Positions 24,299-34,374 of a DNA stretch of 64,000 nt are shown in pieces (within the stretch, counting starts at the first letter, position 1; each line of letters starts with the position of its first letter). The position numbers and the translations under genes are program-made. Location of the stretch: positions 124,001 through 188,000 of the forward strand of contig CAJFCV020000004.1 of the NCBI GenBank assembly GCA_904066235.2, in the 5' to 3' direction. The notes under the pieces are model-generated. The model was not told the DNA's origin. It searched no databases and saw only the letters and a program-made list of their open reading frames with translations. Source of the stretch: Bursaphelenchus xylophilus. Its lineage: Eukaryota > Nematoda > Chromadorea > Rhabditida > Aphelenchoididae.

Positions 24299-25567
24299 AT
24301 GTCCGAAGCTCAGTCGTCCGCCGCGCCCTCGCAGACCGGCCCAACCGAGTCGCAGGCAGGCGGAGGAGGAGGTGGAGGGGGATCCCGTCGTGACAAGTTG
24401 ATCACCATCTTCAAGAGCGCGTCCTTTGTGAGTTTGGAGAGGGTTGTGGCTATATTTGAAAAAAAATTTTTTTTTTATTTTGGATTTTTTTAACAAAAAA
24501 TCTCGGAAATGTCGCATATAAGATTTCTGGCCTAAATTTATAGGGGAAGTACCCCAAATGCGACGCTCAGATTTTGATGAAACTTGGCACAAGTTTAGAA
24601 TAATTTTTTCTAAGATATATGCGAGAATCCTAGCTCGCGCTTTGCAGAAACAACCGAGATTTTTAAGTCGAAAGTCGGCGAAAATTTAGGACTTTTTGCC
24701 GAATTTTGGCACGAAAAGTTTCATGCCTATTTCTACCGTAAAGGATAATGTTTCTACAAAAAATCAAATTTTTCCGCACGAAACTGCCAAAGTTATGGCC
24801 AAAAAGCGTTTTTCTCTCTGACCGCTCTCCAAGTTTAGTATGCTCTCTCGGCGACAAAAATGGTTCGATATCTCGACGGCGCGGGCAAATCGCGAGCTAA
24901 TACTTTCAGGAATTGATATTTAGTCTATTCCCGACGTGTGTGCAAATTTTAAAGAAAATCTGAGCGTCGCACTTGGGGTACTTCCCCTTGTTAGTCGAGT
25001 TTCACAAAAATTTGACTCTAATTTTGTAAAATAAAAAATGCTGACTAAAAACCTCTATTTTTCCCTTTTCAGGCCTTTCTCTGGGGCTGCGGTTGGGGCG
25101 CAATCGGCGGTTTCTTGCTGATTTTCACCTTCTTGGCCATGCTCACGTTCTACATTCGTCTCATCTACTGGGCCATTCCGGCGGACCTGCCGGGCCGCGA
25201 GATCAAGGTCGAGTTCATCATCGACTGCTGTTGTGCCTGCGCATGCGCGTGCGACATTCTGATCGTGTGGGCGGTGTGGGGTTTGCCTACGCTTGTCGGC
25301 GGTGTGGTAAGTGTTGGATTTTTTGCGAAATTTTTGTTGTTCTAGGCAGTAGGTATCAGAAAAAAATTTTGCGTATAACTTGGGGAATAGTGGTTAAAAT
25401 TTTACAAAAATTGAATTTGTAGACTTCCAAGGGAAGTATTTTTGAGTTTGTCCGTAGTTTGTTTCGTATATGTCATGGTAAATTTGCAATTTCAGTTTGG
25501 AATGTTCTACACCACCATCGCCCTCGGCTGCCTTTCGTATTTCGAATTCAAGAAATGGAAGGGATGA
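24299..25567 (+). CDS. Small multi-pass membrane protein, unknown function
   Basis: Three exons: 24299-24427, 25073-25306, 25496-25567, all phase 0, giving 144 aa. I do not recognise the family. Visible features: a Ser/Gln/Gly-rich cytosol-like N terminus with eight consecutive Gly (about 21-28); a hydrophobic segment at about 52-76 (AIGGFLLIFTFLAMLTFYI); a short polar loop with PADLPGREIKVE; a Cys-rich stretch DCCCACACACD at about 91-101; then one or two hydrophobic helices through about 135 and a basic end, KKWKG. Exon GC content and clean splice sites support a real gene. An acceptor-like TTTCTTCAG (24214-24222) precedes the start by 76 nt. AATAAA at 25606-25611 is 38 nt after the stop. 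Intron 1 holds a complete MITE B. The next gene starts 387 bp downstream on the same strand, so an operon is possible. Confidence 0.8.
24543..24988 (+). mobile_element. Complete MITE family B copy in an intron
   Basis: Terminal inverted repeats: GGGGAAGTACCCCAAATGCG at the left and CGCACTTGGGGTACTTCCCC at the right, extending through ...ACGCTCAGATTTT. Length is about 446 bp, with no coding capacity. It sits in intron 1 of the small membrane-protein gene. At least ten other copies or fragments occur in the window, making it the most abundant repeat family here. Confidence 0.85.
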
Positions 25568-25605
25568 TTGGCTCGTCCCCCGGACATGATTGCAGTTGAT
25601 GAGAG

Positions 25606-25611
25606 AATAAA
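25606..25611 (+). terminator. Poly(A) signal AATAAA
   Basis: Canonical hexamer 38 nt after the stop codon of the small membrane-protein gene. About 330 nt later an acceptor-like site (ending 25945) starts the SRCAP-like gene. Confidence 0.6.
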
Positions 25612-25954
25612 CTAACATTTTTTCGTTGTTTGGCTTATTTTTTTTACTATTTTCACTACTTCAATATAACCTGATATATATCCGGAAAAATGGCAAAGAC
25701 CGCGTTGAAAGCTTTGGAAGCCGTTGGAAATACACAGATGATACAATGCAACTCTTTTGAAGCACTTTTGAAGCCGCAGTTCTGTCCTATAGCTATAGCA
25801 TTCTTTCCTATCCGCAGTCTGCGCCCACCCTTCGCAGTTTGCAAAATCTACCGACTTTCCGAAATGCGCCCTCGACTTTTTTCGCGGAAACAATGTTCCC
25901 TTTTTATTTTTTCGGGGCTTGGATCGGACAAAATCCCGCCTTCAGAAGTGTGGA

Positions 25955-28900
25955 ATGTCGAATGGAACACCATCAAGGAAACGCCGTGCCAGGGATCTTG
26001 TTGATTTAACTTTTTTGAGTCTATCTCGCCGAATTCAAGCAGAAGGTCTGGTCGATCGTTCTCACGTCTATCCAACGTATGTACTTCTGTTTTTTTTCTT
26101 GGCATTTAGGTTCTTCTGAAGCGGTTTTCGGCGTAAATTCACGAGAAGTAGTTTTTTCTAGGGAATGAGGTGGAGAACATTGAATTTTTAACGGATTTTC
26201 TTCTAAAGCATAATGTTTTCTGAATGATATGGTTGTCTTGCTCTGTCGCAGGTTTACAAAGTTTTTCTGGCTTTTAGAAGGTCGGCGTCACCTCAGTTTA
26301 TCCGTCCGACAGCAGCGAATATCCCCAAAACTAGTGCTCGTCGAAATCAAAATGCTGAACTCAATTCCGCCCATGGAACTCCGACTACGCCCAGAGCACG
26401 AAGATCCAACGGTAATGCCTCTACTTCAAAGGCCAAACTCGTGGCACCTTCTTTACGAATCGTTCAGAATGAAGATTCCGAGTGAGTACCTAATGTAATA
26501 TAAAAATTTTGTGTTTAGGAGCTCCGAGGAGGAAAGTCCGCCTCCATCAACCTCGAAGGCAAAGGCTAAGCCAAAAGTAAAGAGCAAAAGCAATGAAGAG
26601 GAGCTTTCTCCATCTAAAAAACTTGAAAATTGGAATCATGAGACTATGAGTAATGTAAGTTTTCTAAAAAATTTTATGGTTCCGGCTTTAGGAGGACAAG
26701 CAATTCATTGAGCGGGTAAAGAAGCTAAAAGCTGCTGGCCGATGGTCGAGTTCTAAAGCAATCTCACCCCCGGAAGAGCCGGATCGAGCCAAAACACATT
26801 GGGATTTCCTCCTGGAAGAGGTGAAATGGATGTATTTGGACTTCAAAAATGAACGACACATCCATCAACTGTATACGAAGAAGATCTCAACGGCTGTGTT
26901 GAAGTATCACAAAGATCTTAATAAGAATTTGTACGATGAAAATGACGAACGGGCTAAGAAGGAGCGAGAAAAGGAGGCCAAAAAAGTGTGTTCGACGATT
27001 GCGAAGATGGTCAGGGAGTTTTGGCAAAAGGCCGAAACAGTCGTTGATTTTGGGCAAAAGGTTGGTGAATGTTTTTTTATTTATTTCTTTGGAGTTTAGG
27101 TGAAGGTGTCCAAAAGTATTTCTTTTGCCAATGAAATACGAAGTAATGCGCCAAAATTTACAAAGATTGGATTTTTGGGGTATCTATGGTCCCTATTTTG
27201 CGGCGTGCAACTTTAGGAAAACTGATTCTAAAAGGCTTCTTGTTTATACCTGAAAATACCCTTTGGATACTGTATTTTTGATTACCGAACAATTTATTTA
27301 TTAGGAAATGGACGAGGCCAAGAAACGCGAAGCTTTGGACAAACACCTCAATCTTCTTGTTGATGAAGCCGATCTCCTCTCCAAATCGATCAATGTTGAA
27401 AGCGATTTCGAGAACGAAGCCGATGAAAACGACGCCGGAGCCGGCCTCAACAAATTGGCCGAGCTGAAAGCCCTCAAAAGCGACGCCAATATTCATCTTG
27501 ACGATATTTTATCTCATCTCCCGGAAGGATATTTGGAAAGTTATCACACAAGCAAAAGGTTGAACGGAACAGAGAAAATTGTGGAGGAACCTATGACGAA
27601 TGGTGTGAAAAGCAAAGAGGAATCTGCAGAGCCGATGGAAATCAGTCGGGAGGCTCGGAAATTGGAGGTAAATGGAGAAGAAGAGGTCGTGGAGAAGGAC
27701 AGTTCGGCCACACAGACCCCGGATATCCCCATGGAAGTGGATGAGAAGGCCAAAAAAGATCGCTCGGATGCGTTGGACCAGATTGCAGCAGAAGCGGAAC
27801 AGTTCCAACCCAAGGGAAACACCTTGGCCACTGCGGAGGTATGTTGGTTTAGATTTTTTTTTTCTTGAATTTTAGGAAGATGGTGGGAGGAAATGGCTCT
27901 TCGGAGGTTGACGGCAGATAGGAAGGATGTTATTAAAGGATTTTTTGATTAATTCTTGTGGTTTGTGGGGCAAAATTGGCAGTGGAAAATTCAAAGCCCA
28001 CTTTTTTGGGTCTCTGTCCGATTTTTTGATACATCGGATAAAATTCCCCCCTTTTTTTATAATTTTGTGGCCTAGTTTGTTTGAGCAGATACTTCTCTTG
28101 CTTACTCGCCCATTTTGTTGCAGGTGACCATCCAACATCCGGTCCTAATCGACGGGCATTTGAGAGAATACCAACTCGTCGGTTTGCAATGGCTTTTCTC
28201 GCTCTACGAAAAGAATTTGAACGGCATCCTGGCGGACGAAATGGGCCTCGGCAAGACGATCCAAACGATTGCACTTTTCGCTCATCTCGCCGCCGAACAT
28301 TCAGTTTGGGGGCCGCATTTGATCGTAGTCCCAACATCGGTAATACTCAACTGGGAAATGGAATTTAAAAAATGGTGTCCGAGCGTGAAGGTCCTAACGT
28401 ACTTTGGATCGGCGAAGGAAAGAGCGGAGAAGCGAAAGGTAAGGAATGTTTGGGGTTGAGGATTTAATTGAGTTATATAAGCATGGTTATATTAGACTAG
28501 GTATGGGTAATATAATTTTTGCTAGAATTGGATTGGAAACGAATTTTTTGTCATGGAAATGTTCCTAGCTGACTAGATAGGTCAAATAATGTGTCTTACA
28601 GTCTAAAGATGACCAGAGCAACCTAAAAACAAAGGGTTATTTATCCATCGACTGATGTTTTTCTGAATTTTTTGATATTCCACTTGTTTTCAGGGTTGGA
28701 TGGCCAACAAGTCCTTTGACGTCTGCATCACCTCCTACAAGCTCTACACCCAAGATGTCCGATGTTTCAAGCGAAAACAGTGGCAATACCTTGTACTGGA
28801 TGAAGCACAACACATAAAGAATTTCGAAAGTCAACGATGGCAGTCCTTGATCAATTTGCGGACGAGAAGAAGACTTCTTCTGACCGGAACTCCCCTCCAA

Positions 28901-31900
28901 AACAATTTGTTGGAACTGTGGTCACTTCTGCACTTCCTGATGCCAAGGGTTTTCACTTCGAGAGACGACTTTAAGGTTAGTTTTGAAGATGTTCGGGGTT
29001 GTTTAGCGGATTTGAATACGTTTGGTTTTATAGAATTTACAGAGTGGATTTATGCGGGATTTGACCAAAAAAGCTAATTTTTGCTCTTATTTTCCATCTG
29101 AAAGTCTATTTTTGATCAAACCCCGCCTATAAGATTTACTATCCTTTTCTTAAAAAAAGATTTCTCTCTCAAAGTCAGCCAAGTGGATCTAATCACCGAA
29201 AAAACTGAAAAAAAACAAAAGAAAAATATTACAATGGAGGACCTGATACAGTGGCAAAAAACGTACCATTTGGCCTCCGGGAAATATCAAAAAATGTGGC
29301 AAAATACCTCCCTCTCCAAGTGAAAAACTCCGATTTCAAAAGCTCACCCGCTATTTTTGTGAGGGAAAGGGCGCGGCCTTTGAAACGGAGTTTTTTTTGT
29401 TGGAGAGGGAGGCATTTTGCTACATTTTTGATACTTCCCGGATGCAAAATGGCACGTTTTTTGCCACTGGATCAGGTCCGCCACTGTAATATTTTTTGCC
29501 TTTTTTGAATTTTTTCGGTGATTAGATCCACTTGGCTGACTTTGAGCCAGGAAATTTTTTCTTTAAGAAAAGGATAGTAAATATTATAGGCGGGGTTTGA
29601 TCAAAAATGGATTTTCAGGCGGAAAATAGGAGCGAAATTAGTTTTTTTTAAACTCGTAGTCGACCGAACGGATTTAATCACCGAAAAAATTGAAAAAAAG
29701 CAAAAAAATTAGTCGGATGTTGTTCTAGGACTGGTTCAACAACCCGATCGCCGGCATGATCGAAGGCAGCGTGGATTACAACTCGAAGATCGTCCAACGT
29801 CTCCACAAAGTCCTCCGACCATTCATCCTCCGCCGACTGAAGTCCGAAGTCGAAAAACAACTGCCCCCCAAAGTCGAGAAAGTCGTCAAGTGCCCGTTGT
29901 CGAAACGCCAACGATATCTGTACAACGAGTTCATGAGCTTGCGCACCACCAAAGAAAGCTTGTCCAGCGGGTCGATGGTGTCGGTGCTGAACATTGTGAT
30001 GCAGCTGAGGAAGTGCTGCAATCATCCCAACCTCTTCGAACCCAGAGAGGTGGAAACGCCCCTCTGTCCCGAAATTGAACGCATCCGATTCCCGAGAATG
30101 GTGGTTTTGGAGCAAAATGGGATCGATTTGAGACAGAAGTTGGTGGCAAATGGAAGTCGAATTTTGCAGGGATTGAAAATTGAAAAGGAAAAAGGTAATT
30201 GGTGTAAAAAGTTGGGCTGAATTTTGGGATGGATGGGAAAATTTTTGTAAATGAAACTTTGGGTTACTGTAAAAAAAAGTTTTAAAAAGTTTAGTACGGA
30301 AAATTAGGGGGAGTTTTAGATTCGGGAAATTTGAAGCTTTGAGCGCAAAAAAGGCGATTTTTTTGAAGAATATTTTGGGTTACTGTAACCATAAATACAG
30401 TGGGGGACCTGATTCAGTGGCAAAGAACGTACCATTTTGCATCCGGGAAGCATCAAAAATGTGGCAAAATGCCTCCCTCTCCAAGTGAAAAAACTTCGTT
30501 CTGAAAGGCGCGCCCTTTTTCCTCGCAAAGAGAGTGTGCGCTTTTGAAATCTGAGTTTTTCACTTGGGGAGGGAGGCATTTTGCCACATTTTTTGATGCT
30601 TCCTGGATGCAAAATGGTACGTTTTTTGCCGCTGGATCAGGTCCCCCACTGTATTTTTTTCGGCCATATTAAGACTTGGCTTTCATGGCTTTTTAAATAG
30701 ATGAGAGATTTTTAGCTCGGGCTTTTCATGAAATCAAGACGAGACGCTTTTTGCTCCAAAAAATGGCTAAAATTGGGGATGTTTTTCGGACGAAAATATC
30801 CTAATTTTGCATAAAAAAGGTGTTTTGAGTTCTAAAGAACCTCGAGTTTTTGAATTCGTAGAGCTTTTATGTGATTTGGAGGAACTTTGTTTTTGTTTCA
30901 GCCTCTCCTCAGTTCGCGTCAATCCTCCGCCCCACCCGACCACCAGCCAAACTGAATATGGAACGGTTCAAAGAGCGCCTTAAACTTACGGGTTACGCCA
31001 AATTCCTGGTCGAAACTCCATATCCCAAAGAAATAAAACAGCATATCACGCCGATCAAGCAACAAACCCCAGTTTTAAACCAGGATCTCATTGATTTTTT
31101 GAGCATTTTTAAGGAGAACACGGATCAAGATGGTCCGATAAAAAATGTCCTCAGGGCATTGCGAATCTCAAAGGAAGAGTGGATCCAAGCGGCAGCGTCC
31201 AAGTGAGTTGTTTTGGTTTATTTGGGAGGATTTTTGAACAAAAAATTTTAGGTGTGATTTTTTGGACCCGACTAAAATTTGGGGAATTTAAAATTTTTTT
31301 TTTTTTTTTTTTTGATTTTGAAAATTGCAATTTTAGGTTCAATATGTATGTAATGGAAGTTCTCTGCCGCCCCCTTCACCCTGACGATCGTTTCTACGGC
31401 AAACTAAGGACTTATTTCGAGCGATTTCAAGTCAATTCATCCTATAATTCGATCACGGATTTGTACTCGAAAAGAACCAAGCTGGACGACGACATGCTCA
31501 TCAACCGACTGATGCGCTTCCCCGAGGCCAGACTCATCGAATACGACTGCGGGAAGCTGCAAACACTCGCCCGCTTACTCCGCAATTTGTACGAGGACGG
31601 GCACAGATGCCTGATCTTCACCCAAATGTCCAAAATGCTCGATATTCTGCAGGCCTTCCTCGCCCATCACGGCTACGTCTACTTCCGCTTGGACGGCGCC
31701 ACGCCGGTCGAGAAGCGACAGGCCCTCATGGAGCGGTTCAACTCCGACCCCAAGGTTTTTTGCTTCATTTTGAGCACCCGTGCCGGAGGCGTGGGCATCA
31801 ATTTGATCGGAGCGGACACTGTGATCTTCTACGACTCCGATTGGAACCCCACGATGGATGCGCAAGCCCAAGATCGATGTCATAGAGTGGGTTTTTTCGG

Positions 31901-33434
31901 GGGTTTGAGGGGAAATTTTTGCAGAGTTTTTGAGTTGAATGTAACTGGCAACGGTTATTTTTATGGGGTTTGTGTGGATTTTTAGGCAATTTAAAGACGA
32001 AATTTTTGTATTTTGGTGAGTTTTAGAGTGAAATGACTAGAAAAAGAGTGATTTTTGGAGGTGGGGTCGGAAAAAATGATAAGGGGGGACCAAGGTAAAA
32101 AATTTTTTTTTTTTTTTTGATTTTTTTGGACTTGATTTTTGATGAAACGTGGTGAAAGTTTAGATTATTATGTTGTAAGATTAATACGACATTTCTAGTT
32201 CGCAATTTACAGAAACAATCGAGATTTTTAGGACGAGAAATTTCGAAAAGTCAGCTTCTTTTGCTCTTTATGCCTCAAAATTTACTGATATTTCATTTTC
32301 AGATTGGACAAACGAAGAGTGTCACGATTTACCGCCTGATCTCCTCAAATACAATCGAAGAGAACATATTGAAAAAGGCCCGCGAAAAGCGAAGACTCGG
32401 AGAAATTACGATCGATGAAGGCGGATTCACCCCGCAGTTTTTCAAAAAAGCCGATAACATCCGAGATCTGTTCTTCGATGAGGACACAAATCCAGAAGCA
32501 GCATCTGTCCCGATTGCTCCCATCATGGCGGTGGCTTCGGAGGAAGATTTGAAACTGGTGGGGATTTAAAAATTTGTCGATAACTTGGGAAATAACAAGT
32601 CGAAATTGACAAAATCAGGTTTTTAGGAGCTACAGGGTCTACATTGTAGAAAATATTGACTTTTATTGATAAAATGCCCTCCGGCAATATGATGTGTATG
32701 TGTGTTTTAGGTCTATAAAAGTGATGTTTGTTGATTGCCAGGGGACTTTTTAGCGATAAAAAGTTATATATCGCAAAATAGAAGCTTTAGGGATTTCAAA
32801 AATATAATTTTTGTCAAATTTGGTATATTAATTTACATGTTATGAACAGAAAAAAAAAATAGCTGACTAAAAAGTTTGAACACTGATTTTGACCTCATTT
32901 TAACCTTCGTTTTAGGCCATGGAGCGAGCGGAAGACCGACAAGACGTCATCGCCGCAAAGCGAGCCGAAGCGGAGATTGTGGCCGAGGAAATTGAGTTCG
33001 ATGACAAGAGCAATTTCAACTACACGGACCAGTCGAACGATGAATTTATGCAAATTGTCCGAATGCTAAGACCCATTGAACAATATGCCGTACAGTTCCT
33101 GTCCAAAGAATATCGACCGGAGAATTATAAGGTAAAAATTTTTGGAAAGTTTGAAATTTTTGTGATTTTAGGTACCTTTACCCAATGGAGAAGTTCAAAG
33201 CGCCGAAAATTCCAACCCAATGATCTTGGAAAGTCAGCCCAGAAAAAAGAAGGTCAATTTTGTGAAGAAGCCGGTTGGCCCGTCTACAATTCAGACCAGG
33301 AATCGGTAAGATATTTGTAATTTCCCAGAAAAAGAGGTCAGAATCTGGTGTGATATAAATATTGCATTTTTCTGCAACGCGGAACTGTGAATTATTATGA
33401 GAATCGTTTCAGAAAGACGCGCGCAACTCGGTGA
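25955..33434 (+). CDS. ssl-1: SRCAP/Swr1-type SNF2 chromatin-remodelling ATPase
   Basis: Nuclear ATPase of the SWR1/SRCAP class, which exchanges H2A-H2B for H2A.Z-H2B (family knowledge). Fourteen exons: 25955-26076, 26278-26481, 26519-26654, 26692-27060, 27305-27838, 28124-28438, 28694-28975, 29729-30194, 30902-31202, 31337-31886, 32303-32557, 32916-33131, 33172-33305, 33413-33434. All phases agree; 1301 aa. Order: basic, Ser-rich N terminus; HSA domain (about 185-260, HWDFLLEEVKWM); acidic linker; SNF2_N with Walker A DEMGLGKT (493-500) and DEAQ box (596-599); split-ATPase insert; helicase C with LIFTQMSKMLDIL and STRAGGVGINL; then a C-terminal block RPIEQYAVQFL shared with SRCAP. DEAQ and the wording LTGTPLQNN/HFLMPRVF favour SRCAP/Swr1 over INO80. 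It is compact next to human SRCAP, with no AT-hook tail. Start: first ATG, 9 nt after an acceptor-like site (25945). The symbol is by similarity. Introns 7, 8 and 11 carry repeats. Confidence 0.92.
29060..29650. repeat. Extended palindrome around a MITE A copy in SRCAP-like intron 7
   Basis: Outside the MITE (29232-29486) the flanks are also inverted copies: TTGATCAAACCCCGCCTATAAG near 29113 mirrors TATAGGCGGGGTTTGATCAA near 29586, and GTGGATCTAATCACCGAAAAAA near 29182 mirrors TTTTTTCGGTGATTAGATCCAC near 29510. Each outer arm is about 150 bp. Confidence 0.75.
29232..29486. mobile_element. Fold-back MITE, family A
   Basis: TA|CAATGGAGGACCTGATACAG ... CTGGATCAGGTCCGCCACTG|TA. It sits in intron 7 of the SRCAP-like gene, at the centre of the larger palindrome 29060-29650. 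Arms contain the same CGTACCATTTGGCCTCC/GGATGCAAAATGGCACG pair as other copies. Confidence 0.85.
30398..30651. mobile_element. Fold-back MITE, family A (best-preserved copy)
   Basis: TA|CAGTGGGGGACCTGATTCAG ... CTGGATCAGGTCCCCCACTG|TA; 254 bp, nearly perfect fold-back. It lies in intron 8 of the SRCAP-like gene (30195-30901). This copy defines the family ends. Confidence 0.9.
32572..32850. repeat. Family C repeat inside SRCAP-like intron 11
   Basis: It contains GATAACTTGGGAAATAACAAG, CCCTCCGGCAATATGATG and GCGATAAAAAGTTATATATCGCAAAATAGAAG. These match the pattern of the NWD-like intron 1 repeat (56125-56410) and of one arm of the thioesterase-intron fold-back. Diverged; ends not defined. Confidence 0.5.
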
Positions 33435-33515
33435 CCATCAGATCTGAACAAATGAACACACATCTCAAGCTAAATGCATTCATTTTTTTGTTGTACTATA
33501 ACGGGTATTTTTTTA

Positions 33516-33521
33516 AATAAA
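33516..33521 (+). terminator. Poly(A) signal AATAAA
   Basis: Hexamer 82 nt after the stop codon of the SRCAP-like gene, within TTTAAATAAAATAA. Confidence 0.6.
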
Positions 33522-33638
33522 ATAATTTTTTGATTCCTTATGGAATATGATGATTGAATGAATGATATAGAATAATTGATAAGGGTGAATTGTGGGTGGT
33601 ACCAACCCTTCTGTCAAGCGATAGCGAGCTATACAAAA

Positions 33639-34166
33639 GTTTTAGGCAGGGGTGGTCAGCAGACCCTATTTTTCCGATTTTCGGCCCGCGGCCCGGCCCG
33701 TCTAATCACCGGCCCGGCCCGTCTAGTCTTTTTCCAGGCCCGGCCCGTGACGGGCCTGGCCCGGCCCGGCCCGGCCCGTGCAGGCCCGTCTATAGAGGGT
33801 TCTGCGAACTGCGCCCAGGCTCGGGATCTAAACTGAGGCAAAAAAGGCGTTGATCTAGCTAGTAAAGGATCAATGTGATAGTTTTGTGGTTCTATAATGG
33901 AACTATAGACTTGTAAACGTGTTAGAACTTGAGAAACAGCAACTATAACAACATCAATTAATTTTCCCGGCGCGAAAACAATGAATGCCAACGGTTTGGC
34001 ATTGTATTTTAGACGGGCCGGGCCGGGCCGGAAAAAACCCCAGGCCCGCGGCCCGGCCCGGCCCGTGACGGGCCCGGCCCGTTTGTCAATTTCCATTTTT
34101 GAGGCCGGCCGGCCCGTTTGGGCCGGGCCGGGCCGGCCCGGCCCGCCGACCACCCCTGGTTTTAGG
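33639..34166. mobile_element. hAT-type non-autonomous element with 8-bp target duplication
   Basis: Element 33647-34158 (512 bp), flanked on both sides by the identical 8-mer GTTTTAGG (33639-33646 and 34159-34166). Ends are CAGGGGTGGTCAGC and GCCGACCACCCCTG. Next to each end are arrays of GGCCCGGCCCG, inverted relative to each other, around an AT-richer centre (33840-34010). The 8-bp duplication plus CAGGGGTGG ends is the hAT signature; no transposase frame is present. It lies between the SRCAP-like and RPC2 genes. Confidence 0.9.
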
Positions 34167-34355
34167 CCAAAGGGAAACACTTGACCCACGTGTTGACACA
34201 TGTCAACTGTCCCCCTGATTTTTTTCTCGTGCAACAAGAATTTCTGTCGACCCATTCGGGCAGTTTGATACTCCATTTGTAACGAATAATGCTCGTTGCA
34301 TCATGCCGGGGATAGTTTAGCAAATTTCAAAGTTGTTTTTTTCGTGTTTTTATCG

Positions 34356-34370
34356 TCTTTCTTGTTTTAG
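34356..34370 (+). promoter_or_regulatory. Acceptor-like site just before the RPC2 start (possible trans-splice site)
   Basis: TTCTTGTTTTAG ends at 34370, only 4 nt before the ATG at 34375. With no upstream exon recognisable and the downstream protein already full length, a spliced-leader acceptor is likely. Confidence 0.55.
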
Positions 34371-34374
34371 GTTG

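Noticed and set aside
28124..32557. INO80 or p400 as identity of the SNF2 gene
   Set aside because: DEAQ box, the sequence around the ATPase insert and the C-terminal RPIEQYA block favour SRCAP/Swr1; p400 cannot be excluded completely but fits less well.
33590..34276. Gly/Pro/Arg/Ala-rich open frames (67-206 codons) at the hAT-type element
   Set aside because: They are low-complexity translations of GGCCCG arrays inside a transposon with clear ends and target duplication.
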